Positions 33,985 to 42,991 of a DNA stretch of 64,000 bases are shown here, piece by piece. This DNA is from Zoroaster sp. YZ-2022. Lineage: Eukaryota > Echinodermata > Asteroidea > Forcipulatida > Zoroasteridae. The position numbers and the translations under genes are program-made. The stretch is taken from assembly GCA_029582265.1 (NCBI GenBank), contig CM055816.1, forward strand, positions 21,695,843 to 21,759,842. Direction: 5' to 3'. How positions within the stretch are numbered: the stretch's first letter is position 1; each line of letters begins with the position of its first letter. The notes beneath the pieces are model-generated. The model searched no databases and had not been told where the DNA came from. It saw only the letters and a list, made by a program, of their open reading frames with translations.

Positions 33985-35270
33985 CAGAGAATGGATCATC
34001 TGTGACATGGTGACATTTTGTGACAACATTTCATTGACCAAAAATCTGTGACATTCTGTGACATTTTGACAATTTTGTGACAAAATTTGACAAAAGGAAC
34101 TTAAACAGAAGTAAGTAAGAATAATTGCGGTGACACCATGTGAAAAAATCTCAATTGAGTGGTAATTAGTTCTGAAAAGAACTGGAGGTACAACTCGTCA
34201 TTTCGATCAGTATGCTGTGATCGTCCTCAGGAGAACGCCAAACTCTGGGAAATGCTGCTGCTTAAGTAGACTGCTGGAGGATCATCCCTTGAATGGATGC
34301 CGGAGGATTAGTTCGTTGAGGCGCGCAGGCGGGAACTGTTGACACTAGGATCCTTGGGGTTGGGGAGAGGAGTGTGTGCTCACTGAACTGAATCAGTTGT
34401 TAACAAGCACAGGGGGATGGAGGGTGGTTGACTTAGGATATAAGAGATCCCTCAGTCTGGGGTGGGTTATGGACTTTGGATATAGAAGATCCTTCAGTCC
34501 GTAGTAGTGGTCGCCAAATGTCGCTGATGTAGAAGCCGACGTCCTGTGGCACAGTGTCGTGTTTGACGATCTCGATGGCCTCTCTCATGCGTCTGGGGTG
34601 CCATGCGTCGATGGGTGTGATGAGTTGGGCTGCCTGCCAGTCTACCTGGCGTCGAGTTGTACCTCCAGTTCTTTTCAGAACTAATTACCACTCAATTGAG
34701 ATTTTTTCACATGGTATCACCGCAATTATTCTTACTTATCCTCCTCACCATGCAAAGCTACAAGTTCTACTTAAACAGAAGTATTAAAAAAAATTAATAT
34801 AGATGACTTAACAAATAAAATGAAAAATTTCCTTGAAAACCTCAGAAATTTGGACAAAGAACTTTGCTAGGTGATAGCCTTAATATTGGTCCATTCACTA
34901 TCCTGAGGCTAGTGGGCAATGCAACATCTTTAGTTTGATTATACTTCAGAGGCACTTTGGGCAATCTTTCACTTTTTCCTGATTTTTCTTTTGTACTTTC
35001 GAGTCTTCAGTGTAGATTTACACAGAGTGTAATCTGATGTTGCATTTTAGTGGTGGTTCCATTTTTCATGAAACAGACATGAGTATCACCGGTCAACTGG
35101 TCATGATGTTTTAATCTATGCCAATCAAATGCGACAAAGGCAAAACTGATGTGACATTCTGTGCAAAAGGTGACAAAAATTCTGTGACATTTGAAACATT
35201 TATGTGACAAATTTGAAATTTTGTGACGTGACATTTTGTGACAAGCCATCAATCATCAATCCATTCACTG
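33985..35270. mobile_element. DNA transposon with CAGAGAATGGAT ends, carrying a nested element
   Basis: The left end CAGAGAATGGATCATC mirrors the right end GATCCATTC-like ATCAATCCATTCACTG. The 6-bp sequence TAATTG is present on both sides, where other family R copies have it once. Both subterminal regions (34,000-34,095 and 35,150-35,245) are packed with TGTGACATT/TTTGTGACA words, the usual look of transposase-binding subterminal repeats in hAT-type elements. hAT normally gives 8-bp duplications, so the superfamily is uncertain. A Penelope-like piece is nested inside. Confidence 0.6.
34116..34758 (-). mobile_element. Penelope-like retroelement remnant, endonuclease end
   Basis: A 15-bp repeat (ACTTAAACAGAAGTA) borders the piece at 34,108-34,122 and about 34,766-34,780. 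The minus-strand frame from about 34,660 to 34,503 is open and reads DAWHPRRMREAIEIVKHD, then GFYISDIWRPLL. This resembles the C-terminal GIY-YIG region of Penelope-like elements. Downstream the minus strand has TCTCCTGAGGACGATCACAG, a hairpin, then TGATCGAAATGACGAG, similar to the 3' region common in such elements. About 90 bp at each end are inverted copies of each other, as in Penelope pseudo-LTRs. The assignment rests on remembered family patterns. Confidence 0.5.
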
Positions 35271-35590
35271 TAATTGAGTCTCAAACCATTGGTGGATGGC
35301 GGGGGCGTGTCCCTTTATATCATTATACATGTTATTTTACCGTTCATTATTTAGGCGTCCTCCCGTTTCTTGCAGTGAACCCTTCCTTTGCCGTATTCAC
35401 CCTTTCATTTACCCATGAAAGCTATTGTACACTATTGGTAATCTTAAATGAAAAGACAATTTTGATTAGAGTTTCATATAAAGCTTGATGTAAGATACTA
35501 ATAGTCACAAAGATGATGATTGTCAAAGAAGCTTGAACTACATTTCTGAAGAGCTGTCCTATAAGTTACATCAGTCTACTTTTAGGCTTA
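35271..35590. repeat. Family R repeat sequence
   Basis: This resumes exactly where 33,984 was interrupted, with AGTCTCAAACCATTGGTGGAT. It then follows the family order to GGTAATCTTAAATGAAAAGA and CATTTCTGAAGAGCTGTCC before the SINE pair. Confidence 0.7.
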
Positions 35591-36118
35591 TGTCGAGCGG
35601 TCTAGCGCACCGAACTCAAGTTCTGGTGTTGCCAGCAGCAGGGTGTGGGTTCGAGCCCCGGTCGTGACACTTGTATCCTTGAGCAAGGTACTTAGCCATA
35701 ATTGCTTCGTCCTTCGGATGGGACGTAAAGCCGTAGGTCCCGTGTGTTGTATAATGCACGAAAAGTGGATTGTCGTGGCCGAGTGGTCTAGCGCACTGAA
35801 CTCAAGTTCTGGTGTTGCCAGCAGCAGAGTGTGGGTTCGAGCCCCGGCCGTGACACCTGTGTCCTTGAGCAAGACACTTAACCATAATTGCTTCTCTCCA
35901 CCCAGGGGTTAAATGGGTACCTGTGAAGGCAGAGATGGTTTGCTCTCTATGCGCTAGAAATGGCAGCAATTGAGCTGTATACTCCCCAGGGAGCTGAGAT
36001 TGTTTCAGGAATGATTTATGAGCCTTATGAGCCTTATGAGCCTTATGAGCAGGGATAATAATATAATGCGCCTTGAGCGCCACTTAGTTGGTGGATACGT
36101 GCGCTATATAAATCTATA

Positions 36119-36157
<39 letters not shown>
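35591..36157 (+). mobile_element. Two tRNA-derived SINEs in tandem
   Basis: A short-subtype head and body (35,591 to about 35,765) lacks its tail and is followed directly by a full long-subtype copy (35,771-36,157). The latter has box A TGGCCGAGTGG at 35,777, box B GGTTCGAGCCC near 35,834, four CTTATGAGC repeats at 36,018-36,050 and a (TTA)n tail to 36,157. Both subtypes share the tRNA head, so the pair may have arisen by insertion into, or template switching with, the first. The frames on both strands are artefacts. Confidence 0.85.
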
Positions 36158-37632
36158 GTTTTAGGCAGTATGTCACCACTGTGTTACCATTGGTGGATAC
36201 ATATTTGTATTCAATCCCTCCAGCTCATTCTGTACCGTGTTTCCCCCTTTCATTTACCCTACAGCCTGGATTCACACTGTCTTCAGCTAATACACCATTA
36301 CAATCATTGAACACTCCTGGCATTCTAAAGAGAAATAAATTAGAAATGCTATTTTGGGGGTCACCAAGTAAATGAAAACAAAACGAATAATGCCATAGTA
36401 ATTGGGCTGAATAGTGTTCAGTATGATGAATGAAAACATCGTCTGCAGGATTTTCCTGTAGTTTATGTATACCTCGTACCCACTGGTCTCTCGCCCTGGG
36501 AGGAGACGGTTTCAATATTGGATATGCAAATTAGTCGATAGACTGATACTGTTGTTGAATTGTGTTAGCTACATTGGGGAGGCCGGGACTAGACCATTTA
36601 ATTTATTTCATAAATATTTCGGTAAAATCACTCATCCAAACATTTTATGTGCTAAACAAATTCATATATGCATTCAAATGACGAATGCTCTAACTGGCTA
36701 TTTTTGTAATTTGGCAACCGCCTATATACATGTACCGGGTATTTCGCTGGTTTTGAAGCCGACATGTGATCAGAATCAACAAAAACAACAACGAGAAAAT
36801 AAACAAATTAAAAATTCTACATAGTTCCGGGGGATCGGGAGAGGTCCAGAGTCGTGTAGGGGTACTAGGTTAGCTAGGGGTCCTACTTATACCATCCCTG
36901 TCGTCGTCTCTAGAAATCACCACCACTTTTAAACCTTACTCCCTCATCAGACACCACGTAATGGCACAAATGCATTTGCTTGTGGCTTCATGAAAATTAA
37001 TACTAAAGATCATTGGCAGATCGGGAGGGGGCAGAGGGAAGATTAGCGGATAAAGGACGCAGGCAAAGAGGACAAGTGTCCATTCATCACCTTGCAATAC
37101 ATTTACCCTATACTTTATATAATATTGGTCTGTCATCACAAAACTTCAAATTTATTTATTTCATATCTCCAGTTGACAAATGATTTATATTAATATTCGG
37201 TAGTTTTATTGTCATTTTGTTTCAGATAATAACCGTTACAATCACAGCAATACCGAACAAAAACCGCTTAAAATTCAATAGTCTGTTCTCAGTAAGAGCT
37301 GAAACCTCTCATATAATACGAGCTGACAGCGGGCGGAAAAACGTAATGAAACAATAAATTGGCCTGTCATCAAAAAGACCTCAAATTTATTGATTTCATA
37401 TCTCTCGTTGACAAATGATTTATATAACATTCGGTAGTTTTAATGTCATTTTGTTTGAGCTAATAACCGTTACAAGCACAATTAATAATACCGAACAAAA
37501 AAACGCTTAAAATTCAATAGTCTGTTCTCAGTAAGAGCTGAAACGTCTCATTATAATACGAGCCAACAGCGGGCGGAAAAACGTAATGAAACACTAAATT
37601 GTCCTGTCATCAAAAAGACAATTATACCCTTA
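36158..37632. repeat. Family R-related and copy B-shared repeats, no gene
   Basis: The section 36,160-36,760 matches 47,690-48,260. Two tandem blocks at 37,130-37,370 and 37,375-37,610 repeat the TCAAATTTATTGATTTCATA ... AAAATTCAATAGTCTGTTCT unit. The frame 36,465-36,824 (119 aa) is kept only partly in copy B and has no domain. Confidence 0.6.
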
Positions 37633-37905
37633 TTAAAGGGACAATATCGTCAGGATCAAACAGGGCATGGAATCGGAGTACATGCGAGTTTAGATGAACT
37701 CATCAGTGACTGAAAATAATACAGCACATAATAAAGTCATATTATCATTGACTGAAAATAATACACCACATAATAAAGTCATATTATCATTGCTGCTGCA
37801 TAAATGAGCCAGTAATTTTCAGTCACATTTTTTATCTTAAACTAGATCACTGATTCAATGCCCTGTTGAAAGTCTGCTCTGATCGTGACGATACTGTCCC
37901 TTTAA
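37633..37905. mobile_element. Inverted-repeat MITE (GACAATATCGTCACGATCA family), complete copy
   Basis: The ends TTAAAGGGACAATATCGTCA and TGACGATACTGTCCCTTTAA are near-perfect inverted repeats. Further in, AACAGGGCATGGAATCGG is mirrored by a diverged GATTCAATGCCCTGTTG. The interior carries a direct duplication of about 45 bp (ATAATAAAGTCATATTATCA twice). TTAA at both outer ends may be the target duplication. Confidence 0.85.
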
Positions 37906-37979
37906 CAAAGAATCTTATTCATATTATAAATACTTCCTCAGTAATCGAGTCTTTAGTTTATGTTTCAATTAAAATATGT

Positions 37980-38060
37980 TAAGACGTCTGTAATAGTCAG
38001 CATGAGGTCGTGGGTTCGATTCCCACCCGAGTCGCTTATGAATTTGTTTACAGACATTTT
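37980..38060 (+). mobile_element. tRNA-like SINE fragment
   Basis: GAGGTCGTGGGTTCGATTCC is a box B in tRNA-like context, followed by CACCCGAGTCGCTTATGAA. It is the same family as 21,661-21,730 and 41,185-41,240. As at 21,661 it is associated with the LINE remnant. Confidence 0.5.
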
Positions 38061-38109
38061 GGAAAGCACTGAGTATGCAGTGTTACACAAGTCGGTGTAG
38101 GGAAAAATT

Positions 38110-39100
38110 AAATCAATGTTAATATATTGTCTGGTAAGATTTCTAAAAACAATTGTATTATGACACGATTGAAACTCGTTTTGCCGAAGACAGTTCTTCT
38201 AACACCTGATTTTAATTATGCAATATTTACTTGGGGTAAAGCCACTGTATTTTGTTAGGGTTTCTACGGAAACGAGCAGTTCGCATTGTAAACAAGGTTA
38301 TGGGTTCCGTGATCTTTTATTTTGAAAATCCCAGTTTATTTGAAAATCTCAAACTTTTAAAACTGAGAAACATCTATTATTTTAATTTGGGGAAATTTAG
38401 TTTTATTATATTAATAACTTATTGCCAGTTAGTTTTCAATCTTGGTTCATCAAATGGTAATATTTATGTTAGTTTTAGTAGGACAACTCACTCAAAAATA
38501 GCCTATTACAGAGTCGTGTTTTGTACAGACTTAAGACAAGCTGTTTCCCCGACATCTTTTGGCCAAAAACTTAAAAGTAGTATTTTAGAATCTTATATAG
38601 CATGTTCAAAAGTATTTTGACTTAATCATAAGTCCACTTTTCCTAATTTTTATGAAATAAATTTTCATTTTAATGAAAACGTTTTTAATTTAATAATTTT
38701 TATGAAAGAAATTATCATTTTATTGCAATTTTTCTAAATTCGACTTTATTTACCATAATTTATTTCATAAAAATTAGAAAAAGTGTATTTATGATTAAGT
38801 CAAAATACTTTTAAACGTGTTATATGTAGATAACCTGATTTTACATCCAGTCTAAAGCTACATCCAGTCTTACTTCTGTTTTTGCTTGACTTGTCTTTGT
38901 CTTGTATATATCTCATGTTAATTGTGTTTTGTTTTCGTTTGGGAAGAGTACAAAAGCTTTGCTTCCTCATTTTCCTTACATGTTAACATTATTTAATTTG
39001 TTTTGTTTAGTTGTTTATTTTGTTTATTTTCTGTTTATTAATTTACAGCTTATAGATTTGTTGCATCTGTCCTGGTATATGAATTGGAACAAATAATGTA
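38110..39100 (+). pseudogene. Degenerate LINE 3' fragment interrupted by a MITE
   Basis: Broken frames from 38,110 encode GKISKNN, then KRAVRIVNKV (38,268) and NIYYFNLGKF, then SRTTHSKI. These are the C-terminal part of a CR1/jockey-like reverse transcriptase protein that is also present at 21,283-21,700. A palindromic element is inserted at 38,604-38,816. The LINE 3' region resumes after it (AAGCTACATCCAGTCTTACT) and runs to about 39,100. The segment with 39,170-39,420 parallels 20,888-22,340, so the two loci are duplicates. Confidence 0.8.
38604..38816. mobile_element. Palindromic AT-rich MITE
   Basis: The element starts GTTCAAAAGTATTTTGACTT and ends with the inverted AAGTCAAAATACTTTTAAAC. 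Inner arms ACTTTTCCTAATTTTTATGA and their complement extend the palindrome to most of its 213 bp. A second copy begins at 63,853 and is cut by the window end. Confidence 0.85.
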
Positions 39101-39169
39101 AATTTATTTCTTAATAATGTTGGCATGAAATAAATGTTTCGAAATAATCATTTTTCTGCTGATTGTTAC

Positions 39170-39720
39170 ATATCGTTTCAAATTGAACACCGGCGGTTTC
39201 TCAGCCTGCCAGCGCGGCAAGCGTCAGTCTGGGCACCGGGGAACCCTGGAGACCTCACTCGGCTTCGCCGAAGCCGTTTACGTACACTGGCTACAGTGTG
39301 TGAAACTACCACACTGTGTATGGATGCAGGTGTGATGAATGGTTTGGGAAACCCCGTTTTAATTATTGAACTACCCAAACTTCCCCTTGTGGAAAATGTA
39401 TTAAATTTGTTGATTTTGATATCCCTCTTAATAATTTAGTTTTTGCATTTATTAATTAAATGTTAATTAATTTCTTGTTGAAATAAAAGTTGATCTCAAG
39501 TCATTAGAAAGACGCTTTTCTGCAAATTTATTTCTTGATCTGGTGCTGATGGCTGGCATACATAGGTAAAAAAAAGTTCTTTATTTCAAATTGAACACCA
39601 GCGTTTCCTCATCTTGCCAGCGCGGCAAGAGGCAGTCCGGACACCGGGCCGGGAACACTGGAGGCCTCGCTCGAATATACTCGCATGTGTATGCACGTGT
39701 ACTTGTATACTTTTAAAGGT
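39170..39720. repeat. Dispersed repeat with palindromic GC-rich core, copies 2 and 4
   Basis: 39,180-39,420 nearly repeats 22,095-22,340. 39,595-39,690 shares the first 100 bp (CCTCATCTTGCCAGCGCGGC) and the ATGTGTATGCACGTGTA stretch with 22,525-22,650. Both pairs keep the same order and spacing, which supports duplication of one segment of about 2 kb. Confidence 0.75.
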
Positions 39721-40334
39721 GTTTATTTTTCTTTTATTGTGGACAAGGTAACGCATAAAACTAGACAAGTTTTTCTTTTTGAACAGACATCAGAGCTGTT
39801 CTGAGTTTTCTTGACAACATTTTTTTAGAGGTATGAATGTAAATGACATGTTCATTAACACATCAAAAACGTGAAACGTAAGGGTTTGTAAGTAAAATGT
39901 TATAAATATGTAATTTGGCACCTTATGACGTAATACTTATGTAACTTCAGAATTAGCCCTACAAATATTCGTATTTCATACTTCTTATGTCTCGTCGCGA
40001 TCGGACGTTGTTAGTATTGATAAATAACACATGCCTATATTGATGATGTAATGATGACGCGTGTAAACGAAATATGTCAGTTTCAGAAGTGAGTCTATTC
40101 TGAACAATACAGACGAAGTTTACAAGTCAGGTTTAATTAAGTCTAATCTGAATGTTATATATGAACAAAATAAACCAGACTTGAACCAAGACTAGTATTT
40201 AATAGAATAATTATGTTGATAGCATTAATCCCTTGCACCTCCACCAGTGGCATTGCAGAGAGTAGGATATTGACGCTTGAGCCAAGACTACTCTTTGATA
40301 TTCAATATTGTCTGTATGTACAATACAGACACCA
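39721..40334. other. Noncoding, no gene seen
   Basis: AT-rich. The first 80 bp match 22,850-22,930, continuing the duplicated segment. I see nothing recognisable after that. Confidence 0.4.
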
Positions 40335-40384
40335 ACATAATATGTACAGGTATTTATACATATTTATACCTGTACATATTATGT
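40335..40384. repeat. Perfect 19-bp-arm hairpin
   Basis: ACATAATATGTACAGGTAT is followed after 12 bp by its exact reverse complement. It could be a tiny palindromic element or a cruciform-prone site. I found no second copy in the window. Confidence 0.85.
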
Positions 40385-40454
40385 TTTTCTATTGAAAATT
40401 GTGTGAAATTGTATCATAACAAATATCGAATCCTCTTCTAGTGATCCCCAGGTT

Positions 40455-40560
40455 GCCGCTTCACAGGATTTATTTATTTATTTTTGATCTTTTATCACGG
40501 TAACCTGTTCACAAAACATGGCCCTGAGAATTACAATATAATTCAAAAGATTACATTTAA
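40455..40560 (-). repeat. Retroelement-like 3' tail
   Basis: This is a copy of the unit at 23,060-23,230, slightly deleted, reading ATTTATTTATTTTTGATCTT and then CCTGTTCACAAAACATGGCC on the plus strand. Confidence 0.55.
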
Positions 40561-41184
40561 AGTGATCAAAATGATCATGAAAATAATTAAGTGCACTGGC
40601 AGATCGGGGAACTATATAAAGGAGGAAGTTATAGCGGATAAAGGAGGCAGGCAAGAAGGACAAGTGTCCATTCATCACCTAAATTGGTCCGTCATCAAAA
40701 AGAACTGAAACCTCTCTATATATTATTTACAAGCCGACTGCCGAAACACTAAATTGGTCTGTCATCAAAAAAGCTTCAAATTTATTGATTTCATATCTCT
40801 ACGGTTGACAAATGATTATATTCGGTTGTTTTATTGTCATTTTGTGTGAGATAATAAACTCAATAGTCTCTTCTCAGTAAGAGCTGAAACCTCTCATATA
40901 TTATTTTACAAGCCGACTGCGGGTGGAAACACTTAATGAGCCATTTCAAGTTCAGGACTTTGACTTTTAATTCAGTAATTGAATGTTATTGAAATTCAAA
41001 TTCAACACGCGATTGCAATTGCGTCTCAAAACCATTGGCGGATCGAGAAGGGGGCGGGGTCAAGGGGGGCAGTTTATAATCATCATAATATGTAATTTAA
41101 CGACTTATTACAATGCGTTTTCCCCTTTTTTTTAGCAGCGTGCCCCTTTTTTTGCCGTGTGATGAGTGTCTTTGAACAAATCCA
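40561..41184. repeat. Family R repeat sequence
   Basis: The section holds CAAATTTATTGATTTCATATC, AAGCCGACTGCGGG and TCTCAAAACCATTGGCGGATC in the usual family order. No gene. Confidence 0.65.
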
Positions 41185-41400
41185 CATGCGACTGGGCTGG
41201 ATTCGAACCCACAACCTCCCGCACTGAAAGCACTGAGCAAAGTGTTTCATACATAACGTCGATATAAGAGCAAAATCAAATCAATATTGTTATTAAATCA
41301 CCCAATGCAAGAATTTCATCAATCTATACATTTGGCAGTGATGTTAAGACGTCTGCAGAGAAAGGACACAGTCTGTGGCCTTTCTCTATGGTTCTTCATA
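41185..41400 (-). mobile_element. tRNA-like SINE fragment and adjacent hairpin
   Basis: On the minus strand GGTTGTGGGTTCGAATCCAG is a box B. The family also occurs at 21,661 and 37,980. Downstream at 41,357-41,387, AGAGAAAGG and CCTTTCTCT form a 9-bp stem extended by CACAG/CTGTG inside. The phrase TTAAGACGTCTG just before the hairpin is also found beside the SINE fragment at 37,980, so the two belong to one element. Confidence 0.5.
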
Positions 41401-41839
41401 CACTAGAATTTCAACAATCTATAGATACACTCTTAATCAATACTAATACTGTAGTATAGGGACTATTATGGTGGCTCTGAAATGACCATGATGTCATATA
41501 CGTAACATACAGCCCTCTCAAAAGACTGACTTGTGTTAATAACAGAAATTCAATAAACTTTTATTCACAAACCAATCCTGTATGATGAGCGATGAGGTCT
41601 TGCTTGTGACGTTACAGCGTATAGGACAAACCCATTCCCCTCCCCCACAAAAAATAACTATTAATAATAAAATAAAATACAAAATACACAAGACAAGCAC
41701 ATACTAGTACAACAGCAAAATAAATAAATAAATAAATAAATAATAATTTTATACCGTACAGAAATTGACTGGAAATCAGTTTGGAAAAATAATCATAGCA
41801 ATACATTACTTGATAATGAGGACAAAGACCTCTGATTTA
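41401..41839. other. Noncoding, no gene seen
   Basis: Contains an (AAAT)n run at about 41,715-41,745. The minus-strand frame at 41,612-41,806 is hydrophobic only because it crosses this run. Confidence 0.4.
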
Positions 41840-41995
41840 AGATAAAACACAGGATTCTCCCTACTAAAAGCCTTCTTCATAAAATGAAAATCACTGCCAA
41901 TGACATTTGCCCCTTATGTGACAGCGAACCAGAAACAATTGAACATCTATTCATTTACTGCAACAAAAAACCAAGAAGCCTGGATTTATGTTGAA
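41840..41995 (+). pseudogene. LINE C-terminal zinc-knuckle-like fragment
   Basis: The frame FKIKHRILPTKSLLHKMKI then ANDICPLCDSEPETIEHLF and IYCNKK shows the CPLC...H...C pattern of the zf-RVT-type region at the C-terminus of many LINE polyproteins. It is flanked by unrelated sequence and has an upstream stop, so it is a short dead piece. It differs from the LINE at 20,888 and 38,110. Confidence 0.7.
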
Positions 41996-42207
41996 TCATA
42001 ATTAAAAAGGTACTGCGTGTAATAACATGCGATCTTATCAGGCTACGTCTGGTAGCAATCGTCAAAAATCGCTCAAAACGAGCACTAAGCTACTGTTTCA
42101 GCAAGTCTATCACATTTTGTTTGAAATGTTCATATTTTATAATGAATTAGTCCCTCCAGATGGTACCGAAGTATTACCTGGCTTATGGACTAATAATATC
42201 CACACAT

Positions 42208-42427
42208 CTTGGACAATATCGTCACGATCAGAGCAGACTTTCAACGGTCATGGAATCGGTGTCCTAGTTTAAGATGAACACAGTGACTGAAAATTACTGG
42301 CTCATTTATGCAGCAGCAAAACGTAATATGACCGTATCATGTGGGTATTATATTCAGTCACTGAGTTAATCTAAAACTAGCACTCCGATTCCATGCCCTG
42401 TTGATCGTGATGATATTGTCCCTTTAA
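42208..42427. mobile_element. Inverted-repeat MITE (GACAATATCGTCACGATCA family), copy 3
   Basis: The ends GGACAATATCGTCACGATCA and TGATCGTGATGATATTGTCC are inverted repeats. TTTAA follows the right end. The interior matches 27,640-27,790 closely. Confidence 0.85.
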
Positions 42428-42991
42428 ACTTAGGTGCTTGTATCCAATGGAGTTTGGAGTTATAGTCTGCTACAGGGCAAATAACAAGAGTGTGTGCTGC
42501 ATTTCTATTCATACGCGTTCTAAAGTAGAAATAAATTTCGTCATATTCGGCATTCTTTTTTATAAAATTAATTATTCTAACATTTTAAGTGTTAAGAAAA
42601 ATAAGGCATAATACAAGCCGACTGCATGTGGACCAATTAACGAAACACTACAATTGGCCTGTCATCAAAAAGACTTCAAATTTATTGATTTCATATCTTT
42701 CGTTGACAGTGTTATTAATATTATCATTATACGGATGAGATAATACTCGTTACAAGCACAACAACACCGAACAAAAACCGCTTAAAATTCAACAGTCTGT
42801 TCTCTGTTCTCTGCTGAAAACTCTCATATATTATTTACAAGCCAACTTTGCGGATGGAAACATTTAATGAGCCATTTCTATTGCGTCTCAAACCATTTGA
42901 TGTATTGCGGAGGGGATGTTCCAACGCACATTGATCAAGGCTAATACGTGTGACGAGCAGAGCGTTAACAAAAGTAAAGAACATTGAAAAA
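42428..42991. repeat. Family R repeat sequence, third large unit, up to the start of copy B
   Basis: This matches 27,820-28,230 and 31,570-32,050. After GATGTATTGCGGAGGGGATG the family match ends, and about 70 bp of unmatched sequence lead into the duplicated block at 42,992. Confidence 0.7.

Noticed and set aside
34190..34240. Hammerhead ribozyme core
   Set aside because: The minus strand has CTGAGGA, a stem and then GAAA-like bases, but the core does not fit cleanly when stem II is drawn. Left as a search suggestion only.
35588..36083. Minus- and plus-strand frames of about 90 residues with similar repeated sequence
   Set aside because: They are translations of the tRNA-like SINE heads and bodies.
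36465..36824. 119-residue frame as a gene
   Set aside because: It runs through dispersed repeats shared with 48,012-48,341, where the frame and length differ, and shows no domain.
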